From Rebecca billardiae RCC1528 (Eukaryota; Haptophyta): a stretch of DNA of 64,000 nucleotides. Both the position numbers and the translations under genes were made by a program. The notes under the pieces were generated by a model. That model ran no database searches. It saw only the letters and a program-made list of their open reading frames with translations, and had not been told where the DNA came from. Location of the stretch: positions 1,178,001-1,242,000 of the forward strand of contig OZ251238.1 of the NCBI GenBank assembly GCA_965240325.2, given 5' to 3'. Position 1 is the stretch's first letter, and every line of letters begins with the position of its first letter. Below, in pieces: positions 31,101 to 43,536 of the stretch.

Positions 31101-33302
31101 TCCGGCGCCGCCACCGCTGCCGACGCCGCCGCCACCGAGCCCGTCACCTCCGAGCCCGAGCCCGCCGCCGCCGCCCAGTCCGGCGCCGCCGCCAATGCCG
31201 ACGCCGCCACCGCCGAGCCCGCCACCGCCGAGCCCGAGCCCGCCGCCTCTACCGCCTCCGAGTCCGAGCCCGCCGCCGCCACAGAGCCCGAGCGTGCCGC
31301 CGCCGTCGATGCCCCCGCCACCCAATCCACCTCCGCCGCTCCCAAGCCCGTTGCTTGAACCCTTGCCGCCTCCACCCGCGCCAAGTCCCCCGCCGCCTCC
31401 GCCATCGTCCTCACCGCCTCCTCCGGGCACGGTCGCAGGCGCTCCTCCATCGACCCCGCCGCCGCCGCCGCCACCGCCGCCACCGCCACCGCCGCCTCCG
31501 CCGAGTCCCAGCCCGCCGCCTCCACCGAGCCCAACACCGCCGCCCGAACCGCTTCCGCCGCCTCCTAGCCCGCCGCCGCCAAGCCCGAGCCCTCCGCCCC
31601 CCCCACCGCCCCCACCGCCAAGCCCCAGCCCGCCACCACCGCCCAGTCCGGCGCCGCCACCGCTGCCGACGCCGCCGCCACCGAGCCCACCACCGCCGAG
31701 CCCGAGCCTACCACCGCCACCACCGCCACCACCGCCACCGCCACCGCCGCCTCCGCCGAGCCCGAGCCCGCCACCGCCGCCAAGCCCAGTCCCGCCGCCG
31801 CGACCAATGCCGCCGCCGCCCAGCTCTCCGTCGCCCAGCCCGAGCCCGACGCCGCCACTGCCGTCGTCGCCGCCGCCGCCGAGCCCACCGCCGTCACCTC
31901 GCAGCCCACCGCCATCGCCGCCGCCATCGCCACCGCCATCGCCGCCGCCATCGCCACCGCCATCGCCGCCGCCATCGCCACCGCCATCGCCGCCGCCATC
32001 GCCGCCACCCGCCAGCCCGGGCCTGTCGCCGCAGTCGCCGCAGCGCCCGCCGCCCACTCCGCCGCCTGCCGTCGACAAGGACGAGTCCGGGCCGCTGCGC
32101 CCGTCGGCGCCGCCCAGCAGCCCGCCCTCCGCGCCTCCGCGCCCGCCGTCGTCGCCGCCCTCCCCGCCGCCGCCGCTCCCAGCCTCGATCCGCATGTCGC
32201 AGCCGGTCTTCTATGTGGGGCAGGACCAGTGGGCGAGCTACTGGCTCGAGCCCGCGCTGGTGCACGCGGCCAACTGGGTCGGCGTCTTCCGGCAGGGCGG
32301 GCGCGCGGGCGACCCGCCGCTCACGTGGGCGTGGGCGCCGGCGCAGGCGGGGCAGCTCAACCTCGGCCACAGCGCGGACGAGGTGCGGGCGTACGACGTC
32401 GTGCTCTTCTCGCAGGGCACGCCGGTGTCCCTCGCGCGGACGGTGATGGTCGTGGCGCACGCGCCGCCGCCGCCGTCGGCGCCGCCGTCGGCGCCGCCGC
32501 CGTCGGCGCCGCCGGCGGTGCCGCCGAGCACGCCGCCGCGCCCGCCGCCACCGCCGCCGCCAAGCGCGCCGCCGAGCCGGCCGCCGCCGCCGCCGCCGCC
32601 GCACCGGCCGCCGCCGAGCCGGCCGCCGTCGCCGCCGAGCCCTGCCCCGAGCCCACCGCCGCCGCCGCCGCCGCCGCTCGCGCGCCCGTTCAGCCCGCCG
32701 CCGCCGCCAGCGAGCCCGCCGCCGAGCTCGCCGCCGCCACGCCCGCCGCCGCCGCCGAGCTCGCCGCCCAGCCCGCTGCCGCCACCGCCGCCGCCACCAC
32801 CGAGCCCGCCGCCGAGCCCGCCGCCAAGCCCACCGCCGCCGCCGCCGAGCCCGCCGAGCGCGCCGCCGAGCGCGCCGCCGCCGAGCCCTCCGCGGTCGCC
32901 GCCGCCGAGCACGCCGCCTTCCTCGCCGCCGCCCTCGCCGCCAGGTTCGCCGCCGCCGCCGCCGCCGCCGCCGTCGCCGCCGCCGCCGTCGTCGCCTCCG
33001 CCGTCGCCGCCGCCGCCGTCGTCGCCGCCGCCGAGCCAGCCGCCGCCGTCGCCGAGCCCGCCGCCGCCGAGCCCGTCGTCGCCGCCGCCCAAGCCACCGC
33101 CGAGCGCGCCTCCGCCGCCGCCACCGCGTCCGCCGCCCCCTTCGGCGCCACCGCCCTCGCCGCTTCCGCCGCCGCCGCCCTCGCCGCCGCCGGCCCCGCC
33201 GCCCAGCTCGCCTCCCTCGCCGCCGTCGGCGCCGCCGCCTCGTCCGCCCGCGCCGCCGCCGCCGCCGCCGCCACCGCCGCCGCCGCCTCGGGCGCCGCCG
33301 CC

Positions 33303-33335
<33 letters not shown>

Positions 33336-36300
33336 TCTTAGCCCGCCACCCTCCCCACCCGGTCCGCCGAGCCCGCCGGCGCCGCCGCCGGCGCCTCCGT
33401 CGCGCCCGCCACTGCCGCCGCCGCCGCCTGCACCGCCGAGGGCGCCGCCGAGCGCGCCGCCGCCGAGCGCGCCGCCGCCGCCGCCGGCGCCACCGCCGCT
33501 CCCGCCGCCGCCCTCGCCGCCGCCGGCGCCGCCCTCGCCGCCGCCGGCGCCGCCGAGCCCGCCGAGCCCGCCGCCGAGCCCGCCGCCGCCGAGCCCGTCG
33601 CCGCCGCCGCCCGCGCCGCCGCCCGCGCCGCCGCCGGCCTCGCCGCCGCCGAGCCCGCCGCCATCGCCGCCGTCGCGCCCGCCACCGTCGGCTCCGCCGC
33701 CGCCGCCTCCGTGGCCTCCGGCGAGCCCGCCGCTGCCTCCGCCGCCGCCCGCGCCGCCGAGCGCGCCGCCGAGCGCGCCGCCGCCGAGCGCGCCGCCGCC
33801 GCCGCCCTCGCCGGCGCCGGCGCCGCCGCCGCCCTCGCCGCCGCCGGCGCCGCCCTCGCCGCCGCCGGCGCCGCCGAGCCCGCCGAGCCCGCCGCCGAGC
33901 CCGCCACCGCCGAGCTCGCCGCCGCCGCCGCCGAGCCCGCCGCCGCCGCCGCCGCCGCCGCCGAGCCCGCCGCCGTCGCCGCCGTCGCGCCCGCCGCCGC
34001 CCAGCCCGCCCTCGTCGCCGCCGACCCCGCCGGCTCGCCCGCCCTCGCCGCCGCCGCCCTCGCCGCCGCCGCGCCCGCCGCCGCCTCCGCCCAGCCCGCC
34101 GCCCTCACCAAGCATCTGGTTCGGCCTCCTCCTCGGCGGCACCGTCTCGGAGCTCGAGCCAGCGGCCGCGCGCGTCGAGCTGGAGGCGCGGACTGCCGCG
34201 CTCGCGGGCGTGCCGCCGTGGCACGTGCGCGTGCACGCCGTCCACGCCGCGTCGGTGCGCGCCGTGTTCGAGGCGGTGCCCCGAGACGAGCACGGCGCGC
34301 CGGTCGACGTGCTCGCGGCGCTGTGGCGCCTCTCCCTCCCGCAGCTCTCCGCGCAGCTGGGCGTGGAGGTGCAGGCGCCGCCGATGGCGCTGAGCGCGGG
34401 CTGCACCGCGCCGCTCGCGCCCAACTACGCTTCGGGCGCGGAGGTGGACGACGGCAGCTGCGTGCACGACGCGCCGCGCGCGCCGCCTGCCGCGCCACCG
34501 CCGCGCGCGCCGCCGCCGCCGCCGCCGCCGCCGTCCGCGCCGCCGTCCACACCGCCGCCGTCCGCGCCGCCGTCCGCGCCGCCGCGCGCGCCGCCGTCCG
34601 CGCCGCCGCCGTCCTCGCCGCCGCCCGCCGCGCCGCCGCCGCCGCCGCCCGCGCTGCACGCACCGCAGCTCGAGTGGGCGGGCTTCAACGCTGGCGCGAC
34701 GGCGCTGGTCGTGCGCTTCGACGGCCAGCCGACCGACCGCGCGGGCATGGGCTCGGCGCTCGGCGCGTGCGACGGCGTGCTCGACCCGCCGACGCTCGCG
34801 CTCGTGCGCGGCGGCGCGGACGCGCCGCCGCGCTGCTACTGGCGCGACGACTCGACGCTGGTGGCGCAGCTGAACGCGCGCACGGCGCTGCGCCCGGGCG
34901 CGCGCGTCGGGCTGGTGCCGCGCGCGCTCGCGCCCGCCGCGTGCGCGCCGCCGTGCGCCGACGCCGCGCTGCTCCTCGCCGCGTCGAGCCTGACGATCGA
35001 CGTCGCGTCGCCGTGCGAGGGCGGCGCGTGCCCTGAGCCCGTCGCCGCCATCTCCGCGCCCGCGACGCTCTCCTCGTGCCCCGGCGCGTCGCTCACGCTC
35101 GACGGCTCGGCGTCGCGCGGCGTCGGGATTGCGCCGCTCGCGTACGCGTGGCGGCTGGTCGCGCCCGCGCCGTCGAGCGATGGCGCGGGCCTCGGCGCGC
35201 GTCTCTCCGCGCGGCTGCACTCGCTCCCCGCGGACGCGGCGGTCGTCGCGCTCTCAAGTCTCGAGCTGGACGGCGCGGACGCGGCCGCGGGCGGCGGCGC
35301 GGACGCGGACGCGCAGCCGCTGGTGTTTGAGCTGACGGCCACGTCATTCCTCGGCACGCCGTCCGCGCCGGTTACGTGGGCCGTGTCGCGCGCACACGAC
35401 GCGAGCCCGTCGCTCGCGCTCGTCGGCGCGGCGGTGGTGGACGCGCGCGCGTCACGCCCGCTGCTGCTGGCCGCGCAGGCGTCGCTCGCGCCGTGCTGGC
35501 CGATCTCGCGGCCGGAGATTGCGTTCTCGTGGCGCGTGCTCAGCGTGGCCGAGGTGGAGAGCGACGCGGTGGTGGCGGGCGAGGGCGCGGCCGCGCCGCC
35601 GCCGCCGACCCTCGCGCTGCCCGACCTCTCCGCCGCGAGCCACTCCGACCTGCTGCTGCCTGCGCACGCGCTCAGCGCGGGGCACGCGTACACGCTCGCC
35701 GTGCGCGCGGCGATGGCGGATGACGCCGACGCGGCCGCGGAGGCGCGCGTCGAGGTGCGCGTGCTGCGGCAGCCGCTGCGCGCGGTGATCGCCGGCGGCG
35801 ACCGGCTCGTGCCGAGCGGCGAGCCGCTGCTCGTCGACGCGTCCGGCTCGGCGGACCCCGACTCGCCGCCCGGCGGCGCGGCGGCCGCGTCCGAGCCGCC
35901 GCTGCGCTTTGAGTGGCGCGTCACCCGCGCCGACGGCGGCGCGAGCGTCGTCGCTGTGTCGTCGTACACGCCGTCCCTCGAGCTGCCGGCGGGCGTGCTC
36001 GCGCCCGGCTCGTACGCGCTGCGCCTCCTGCTCTCCAAGCCGGGGCGCGGCGAGGCGGCCGCGTCCATCGCCCTCGAGGTGACGGCGCGCGCCGTGCCCA
36101 CCATCCGGATCGCGCCGTTGCCGCGTTCCAAGGTGAACGCCGACTGGGGCGCGGCGGGCGGCGGCGCGGCGGGGCGCGCGGCGCTCGAGGCGTGGCTCGA
36201 CGACGAGTCGGAGGCGGCGCTCGCGTCGGGCGCGGCGTCGTACGCCTTCGAGTGGTCCGCGCTCGTGCTCGGCGCGGCCGGCTCGCGCGCGCCCGCGCCG

Positions 36301-38367
36301 CTGGAGCTGCACGACGACGAGCGCGTGACGACGACGGGCGCGCGCGGGCGAACGCTCGCGTTCCGCCGCGGCGCGCTCGCGCCGGGCGCGTTGTACAGCT
36401 TCGAGCTGCGCGTGACGGGCGGCGCGGAGGTGGCGTTCGCACAGGTGAGCGTGGCGGTCAACCGGCCGCCGTTCGGCGGGCGGCTGCGCGTCTCGCCGCC
36501 GTCTGGCGGCGCCTCGCTGCACACGACGTTTGTGCTGCGCGCGCGCGGCTGGGCGGACGACGACGCGGACGACTTGCCGCTGCGGTACAGCTTCGAGCTA
36601 CGTGAGACGGTGTCGCGCGGCGCGCGCGAGGTCGGCGTGCCGCTCGGCGCGCTGCGCCGCGCGCCGTACGCGCACGCCGTGCTGCCCGCGGGCAACCGCA
36701 CCGCCGCCGTCCTCGTGCTCGACGCGCTCGGCGCCGCCGCGAGCGCTCTCGCGCACGTCGAGGTCGGCGCGGCCGAGCCGGCGCTCGAGGGCGGCGGCGG
36801 CGGCGGCGGCGCGGGCGCGCACAGCGCTGCGGCGACGGCGGGCGCGGCGGCGCGCGCGCTCGAGACCGCCATCGAGCGCGCGCGCCTCGCCGTCGCCACC
36901 GGCGCGAGCGAGCTCGCCCTTCAGCTCGTACGCGCGGGCGCGGACGCACTCGGCGCGCTCGCGGCGCTCGACGCCGCCGCGGCCGCCGACGCGGCCGCGA
37001 CGCTGCTCGAGCTGAGCGAGGCGGCGCGCGGCGCGCGCGCGTCGACGGCGGAGGGGCGCGCGCAGGCGGCGGGCGTGCTCGCCGCCGTCCTCGGCGCCGC
37101 CTCGCCGCACGCGCTGCCCGCGCGCGCGCGCGCGAGCGCGCTCGCCCAGCTCGCCGCCATCACCGACGCTGCGCGCGCGCCCGGCGGCGGCGGCGTCGAC
37201 GGCTCCGTCGGCACGCTGCTGCTCGAGGCGCTGGACGCGCTGCTGCTCGCCGCGCCGCTGCGCGGGCTGGGCGAGGCGGAGGCGCGCGAGCTCGGCCTCG
37301 GCGTGAGCGCCGCCGTGGACGGGCTCTCTCGCGCGCTGCTCAGCGGCACGCTCGCGGGCGAGCGCGCGCCCGCGCTCGTCGGCGACGCGCTCGCGCTCGC
37401 GCCGAGCCGCGAGCGCGCGGACGCGCTGCGCAACTCCAGCCTCGGCGTGCCGGGCGGCTCGGCGGCGCTCGGCTTGCCGCACGGCGTGTTCGCGGGGCTG
37501 CGCGGCGCCGACGGCGCGTCCGGCGCGGGCGCGCCGCCGTACAGCCTCGGCGCGCCCGTCGACGCCGTGCTCTACACGCTCCGCGCCAACGTGCACGACG
37601 ACCCGGCCAACGGCACCAACTGGACGGGGCTCGGCGCGGGGCTGCGCTCAAGGCTCTTCTCCGCGACGCTGTACGACACGCGCAGCGGCGGCGCGCTGCC
37701 GCTGGCCGGGCTCGCGCAGCCGCTCGAGCTGCGCCTGCCGCTGCTGCCCGCCGCGCACGGCGGCGGCGCGGACGCGGGCTCAGCGCTCGCGTGCGCGTGG
37801 TGGGCGGACGCCGAGCGCGCGTGGCTCGGCGACGGCTGCGTGGCCGTCGGCGTGGTGGCGGCGGCGGACGCGGCGGGCGCGGGGTCGGACGGCGCGGAGG
37901 GCGGCGCGCTGGTGTGTGCGTGCACCCACCTCACCGACTTCGCCGCCGTCTCCGCGCCCTCCTCCGCCGCCGAGCTCGACGCCGACGCCGCCACCTTCAC
38001 CGTCAACACGCTCTCGCTCGACCAGCTCACGCTCGCCGCGTCGGTGGACGCGCACGAGCTCAACCCGACGATTGTGTGGCTGGTGGTTGCGCTCACGGCG
38101 GGGTGCGCGCTGAGCGTGGGCTGCGCGGCGTGGCGCGACGAGCGGGACGCGCGCAAGCGCAGGCTCCGCCTGCTCGCCGTGCTCGACGCCGCCGACGCGG
38201 GCGTGAAGAAGGCGAAGGCGCAGCCGCAGCAGCGCCAGCCGCGCCACTGGCCGGCGCCGCACGGCGCGCAGGCGGTGCAGCCGACGCGCGCAGCAACACG
38301 CCCAGCCGCCGCCGCGGCCGCGGCCAAGGGCGGTGCCGAGGTGGGCTCTGGCGCCGAGGGCGCCGAG

Positions 38368-38398
<31 letters not shown>

Positions 38399-41300
38399 TG
38401 CGGCCGCGGCCCGACGGCTTCGCCGACCGGCTCGAGCTCGCGCTCGACGACGCGGAGGACTGGGCGATCCGAGCGCGGCACGAGGCCGCGCGCACGATGC
38501 AACGGCACGTGCGCGGCCGGCGCGCGCGCTCGGTGATCGCTGCGCTCCGGCCGCGCCGCGCGGGCGCGGACTACGAGCGCGACCACTTCTTGACGTCGCT
38601 CGTGCGCCGCGTGGGCGCCAAGATCGGCAGCGACCACTCGGTGCTCGGGCTGCTGCTCGCGGACGCGGAGGACTCGAAGCGCGCCGAGCTCGCGCAGATC
38701 TTCTGGAACGTCGCGATGCTCGGCCTCGTGATCACGTGCATGCTCTACGCGCCGCTCGACTCGACGCCTGGCGCGCCGGGCTCGGGCGTGCAGGACGCGG
38801 ACGCGGCGGCGGAGGCGGCGGGCACGCTCAACCTGACGCACGCGGTGATGACGGCGCTCCTCACCGCCGCGCTCACCGCGCCCGCGCTCGCGCTCTTCAA
38901 CGCCATCTACCGCTTTGGCTACGGCCGGCGCGCCGCGCCGCTCTCGAAGCGCGTGCACGCCGCATTCCTGCGCGCCGAGCTGGCCGCGCGCGTGCAGCAG
39001 CAGTCGCCGTTCGCGCAGACGGTGCGCTCGCGGCTCGAGGACGGCGGCGCCTCCGTCGTCGCGAGCCGAAGCCCCTCGCGCCGCGGCTCGCTCGGCAAGC
39101 CGAGCCCGCTCGGCTCCACGCCCACGCCCGCCAAGCCGGGCGCCGGGCCGGGCGGCTTCAGGCGCCGGCCGAGCCGGCTTGACGGCGACGGCGCCGCGGC
39201 CGCGCGCTCCGCCGGCGTCTCGACCAACTCGTCGCTCGACTCGTCGTTCGTGGACGCGGGGGGCGCGCGGGGCAGGCCGCCGGCGCTGCGGCGCTCGCAG
39301 AGCGCGTCCGGCGTCTTTGGCGCGCAGCGCCTCTCGCCGCGCGCGCTCTTCGGCGGCGGCGGCGGCAGCGGCGCGGCGTCGCCGCGCAACGCGACGATCG
39401 GCCCTGCGCCCGCGCCAGACGCGCCGGTGGCCCCCGAGCACGACGCGGCGCGCGCGGCGCTCAAGCGGCCGCCGCCGCCCGGCGCGCCCGCGGCGCTCTC
39501 GCCCGAGGACGGCGCGCGCTCGTTCGGGCGCACGCGCCCGCTGCGCACGGGCGGCGCGCACTGGCCCGCGGGCGGCGCGGGCGCGGAGGCGGGCGCGGGC
39601 GCGGGCGCGGGCGCCTCGCCGCGCGAGCGCTCGCCACCAAACCCGCTCCGCTCGCCGCGCGAGCGCTCGCCAAACCCGTTCGGCTCGCCGCGCGGGCCGG
39701 GCTCGGCGGGCAGCCGCGGCAGCAGCGCGGCCTCGCCCGCATCGCTCGGCGCGCGGCGCGGCCGGCGGCGCAGCAGCAGCACCGGCGCCATCCGCCCGCC
39801 CAGGCCAGGCGAGTCGTCGTCGCCCGGCGGCGCGCGGCCGGGAAGCTCGCGCCCGGGGCTGCTGCCGCCGCTGCCGCTCGGCCGGACGGCGCCACTCGCC
39901 ACCGCCGCGGCGATTGGCCCGGGCGACGAGGCGTGCGCCTCCGCGCCCGGCGGCGAGGCGCCGCCCCTCCCGCGCCGCCCGCCGCCGCTCGGCAGCCACG
40001 GCCGCACGGCCGCCGTGCCCACGCCCGCCGCGCAGGCCGGGCCGCTCGCGGTGCGCGGCCCGGGCGGCGGCGTGGGCTCGCCCACACCGTCGGCCGGCGG
40101 CGGCACGCCGCGCTCGGCCGGCGGCGGCACGCCGCGCTCGGCGGGCAGCACCCCGCGCGGCGGCACCTTCCGACGCGCCGCCGGCGCCGCCGGCGCCGCC
40201 GGCGCCGCGAGCGGCGGGCCGCTCAGCCCGGCGCGCAACGCGCCCGTCTCGCCTCTCGAGATGAGCGCGCCGCCGGCCGCGCCGGCCGCGGCGGCGCCGC
40301 CGTTTGCCGACGTGCTCGTCCACCCGGAGGAGGGGCGCGGCGCGGCGGGCGCGCCCGCGAGCAGCGGCGGCGGGCGCACGCCCCGCTGGGGCCGGGCGCG
40401 CCCGCCCGCCGACGGCGCGCCCGCCGCGGAGGGCTCGGAGGCGTGGCGCGCCGCGCGCGCGCTCGAGATCGCAGACGGGTGGCGCGCGCGCCCGAGCCCG
40501 GTCTCGCCCGACGCGCGCGCGCCGACGCAGCCGCCGCATCCGCACCCGCCGCCGTCGCCGCCGCACCCGCACCCGCCGCCGAGCCGGCCGCCGCCGCCCG
40601 CGACGCCGCCGCCGGAGTACAGCGCCGTGCCCGCGCCGGACGAGCGGACGCTCGCCTCGCCGCGCCGCCCGCCGCCCGTCTCGCCCGAGCCGGGCGCGGA
40701 GGCGGGCGCGGACGCGGGCTCGGCCTTGGACTCGGAGGCGGACTCGGCGCCGTCCGAGCCGTCGTCGGGCCGCGCCTCGCCCGTGGCGGCGCGCGCGCGG
40801 CCGGGGCCGAGCACGCCCGCGCCGCCCCGCACGCCGCACGCCGCACGCACCGAGCTCGACGCCGCGCACGACGCCACGCTCCTCGACGGCGAGACCCTCG
40901 CGCTGCTGGGCGCAAAGTTCGACGAGCACGACGCGGACCGCTCGGGCGCGCTCGACGTCGCCGAGTTCGCCCAGCTGCTGCACGACCTGGGCTTCCGGCT
41001 GCGCCGGCCGCGCGTGCGCGCGCTCGTCGCCGAGATTGACGCCGACCGCGACGGCCGCGTCACCTTTGTCGAGCTCGCCATCTGGTACGACAAGATGGTC
41101 GCGGCCGAGGTGGCGCGCGCGGGCCGCTGCGCGTACGGGCCGTGCGCGTGGGGCGCGCGCGCGCTGCGCTGCTGCGTGCCCTCGGCGCGCGTGCGGCTCG
41201 GCCTCGCGTGGGCGGCGATGTGGACCATCTTCGCGGCGCTCGCCTACCTCGCCCTCTCGTACGCGCTCGTCTTCGGCGAGCGGCAGACGCGCTACCTCCT

Positions 41301-41496
41301 GCTCTCGTGGTGCTTCGGCGAGGCGCAGTCGCTGACGGTCGAAGAGCCGATCATCCTCGCCCTCGCCGTGCTGCTGCCTGTGCTGGTGGACCGCGCGCTC
41401 TCGCAGGGGGGCGCGAGCGGCGAGGCGGCGAACGAGCTGCTCGCGACGAGCGTCGGCGCGGCCGTGCACGTGCTCCAGAGCATCGGCGCGGGCTGA
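23353..41496 (+). CDS. giant Ser/Pro-rich polycystin-1-like receptor (SPPP stalk, REJ, GPS, membrane segments, EF hands)
   Basis: About 6,047 residues in one open frame from the ATG at 23353, which gives a clean signal peptide (LLSLVVALASISLAATA); ATGs at 23326 and 23290 are alternatives. Residues 33-2943 are SPSPPPP-type repeats, as in hydroxyproline-rich wall proteins. Then: a roughly 90-residue beta-sandwich-like domain (NWVGVFR, 2945-3036); more poly-Pro; a SEA-like module (3587-3676) and a GCTxP...VDDGSC motif; then a polycystin-type REJ region (about 3769-4476: SCPGASLTLDGSASRG). The GPS motif ALVCACTHLTDFAAV places autocleavage before Thr4861. Membrane helices lie near 4906-4928, 5116-5135, 5162-5185, 5950-5976 and 5995-6016, with an IQ-like helix (MQRHVRGRRAR, about 5050), about 600 disordered residues and an EF-hand pair (DADRSGALDVAE, DADRDGRVTFVE). 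No PLAT domain or full 11-helix set is seen. Likely a surface mechanosensor or adhesion receptor (inference). Confidence 0.82.
25480..29990 (+). repeat. 66-bp minisatellite (22-residue unit) in giant gene 1
   Basis: About 40 copies of a 22-codon unit (PPPPQSPQPPPPSRVPPPP plus SPS), alone or in runs, interleaved with a second unit PPPPPSPAPPPMPTPPPP. Copies are almost identical at nucleotide level, including synonymous sites. All variants differ by multiples of three bases. Variants SKV, RRV, SRL and SRA occur once each. Confidence 0.92.
30007..31040 (+). repeat. 147-bp minisatellite (49-residue unit) in giant gene 1
   Basis: The block CCCAGTCCGGCGCCGCCCAG starts at 30007, 30154, 30301, 30448, 30595, 30742 and 30889, exactly 147 bp apart each time. 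The unit encodes PSPAPPSPSQPPPPPPSPSP followed by a PPPLPTPPPPSPPPP segment; two shortened copies follow. Units are nearly identical. Confidence 0.92.
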
Positions 41497-42186
41497 CGCC
41501 GCTGACGCGCCGACGGCGAGGCGCACGAGCCGATGCCGCCGCCGCCGCCAATGCGCCGACTACCGGGCCTGATGTGCGAAGGTACGACGTGGCGCGGCGC
41601 AATCGATAACAGCAGCTGCGCCCGCGCCGGCCGATGTGAGTAGTGATGTCGTGCATGTGCATATGAATGACGATGCGCGCAGCAGCAGACTTTGTGACGG
41701 ATGCGGGATGGCGCGCGCGCGGCGAGCGCGGAGCAGCGCAGCTGATGCTGCTAACTGCACCAGCAAGTAGTCCATCAGCAGCGACTACTCGATCTGTCGC
41801 TGACGATGATGATATCATGATGACGACGACTGATCGATGATGATGAGTAGTTACGCTACTAGTTATTGTGACGATGATGATGCATCATGGTTACGATACA
41901 ACGATGGACGACTATACTACGGCTGGTGCTGTAGATATGCATGGCTGCCACGGCGTGGGCGCTGCGGCCGTGCATGACTGACTGTGACGCCGCGTGTCAC
42001 GACCAGCACGAGGGACGACGCGCAGTTTGCTGTGCGGCGGAGTCGGACTGACAATGAATGACAGTTCCGGTTGCGGTCACGTCATGAGAGCAAATAAAAC
42101 GAGCCGGCCCGCCACCGCCCAAAGAAATCGCCAGGCCGCCAGCGGAGCCCGGCCCAAGCCGAAGGGCTCAGACGTCGCGGACAGCC
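41497..42186. other. intergenic region between giant gene 1 and the nucleoporin gene
   Basis: 690 bp with a GAT/ATC-rich simple-sequence patch (41800-41890) and lower GC from 41640 to 42000. An AAATAAAA-like word lies near 42092, about 95 bp before the nucleoporin ATG. No gene is seen. Confidence 0.45.
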
Positions 42187-42346
42187 ATGTCCGCCTTCGG
42201 CCGGGGCTCGCGTCGCGGCGGCGGTGGCGGCAGCAGTGCGTTCGGAGGCGGCGGCGGCGCGCGCGGTGGACGAGGCAGCAGCGCGTTCGGTAGCGGTGGT
42301 GGCGGCGGCGGCGGCAGCTTTGGCGGTGGCGGCGGCAGCGCCTTTG

Positions 42347-42381
<35 letters not shown>

Positions 42382-42506
42382 CGGGCGGGTGCTCAGCAGG
42401 AGGCGCCCCGCGGCAACCGGTACGGCGGCGGCGGCGCGTTCGGCGGGGCGCCCGCGCAGCCGCCGGGCGGCGGCTTCGGGGGTGGCGGTGGCCGATCGAG
42501 CGCCTT

Positions 42507-42543
<37 letters not shown>

Positions 42544-43496
42544 CAGTACCAGGGCGGCGGGCGCGGGCGAGGCGGCGGTAGCTTTGGCGGCGGCGGCGGC
42601 GGCGCGTTCGGCGGCGGCGGCGGCGGCGGCGCTCGCGGCGGGCGCGGCGGCTCCCGCGGCGGCGGCGCGCCGCCCACGCCATTCGGCGGCGCGGCGCCCG
42701 CCGCGCCCGCGCGCATGGACAGCGCCACCCTAGCCAAGACGATACTGACTGACCTGGAGCACGCGGCGGCCATGGCCTATCTCTTCAGCGCGTACGGGCC
42801 CGTGGGCGGGGCGCCGTGCCTGCTGGGCGGCGACGTGTCGCCCGAGGAGTGGCGGTGGGAGGCGTACGCCGCGGCGGCCTCGGGCGCGCCGGCGCACGCG
42901 CTCGCGGCGTGGAGCGCCGCGCTCCAGCAGAAGCAGCAGCAGCTTGGCGCGCTGCGCGCCGCGGCCACCTCGGGCACGCTCGGCGTCGACCCGAGTCTGT
43001 ACGTGCCGCGCGCGGGCGCGGCGGGCGGGGCGGGCGCGGGCGGGCTCGGCGGCGCGGCGGGCGGCGGCGGGGGCAGCGCGTTCGGCGGCAGCCCCGCCGC
43101 TCCGGCGGGGAGCGCCTTCGTGGCCGCGGCCGGCCCGCCCGGCGGCGGCGGCGGCGCGTTTGGCGGCGGCGGCGGCGGCGCGCCCGGGCCGGCGGCCTCC
43201 GCCTTTGGCGGCGGCGGCGGCGGCGGCGCGTTTGGAGGCGGCGGCGGCGGGGCGGCTGGCGCGGGCAGCGCGTTCGGCGCGGCGCAGAGCCCCGCCGCGC
43301 CGTCGCCGTTCGGCGGCGCGCCGAGCGGTTGCAGCGCATTCGGTGCGGCCGCGGGCGGCGCTGGGCGCGGCGCCGGCGCCGGCTCCGCTTTCGGCGCCGC
43401 AGCCGGGCGCGGCGGCGGCGGCGCGTCGGCTTTCGGCGGCGGCGGCGGCGGCAGCGGCGGCGCTTCGGCGTTCGGCGGCGGTGGCGCCAGCGCCTT

Positions 43497-43536
<40 letters not shown>

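Noticed and set aside
23360-32446. Very long alternative reading frames (+ strand Arg/His-rich, - strand Gly- or Ala/Ser-rich) overlapping giant gene 1, and similar ones at 45802-53967 and 49508-54415 over giant gene 2
   Set aside because: Repeat units are multiples of three and lack stop triplets in every frame, so long shadows are expected. Only the SPPP frames join signal peptides to recognisable domains.
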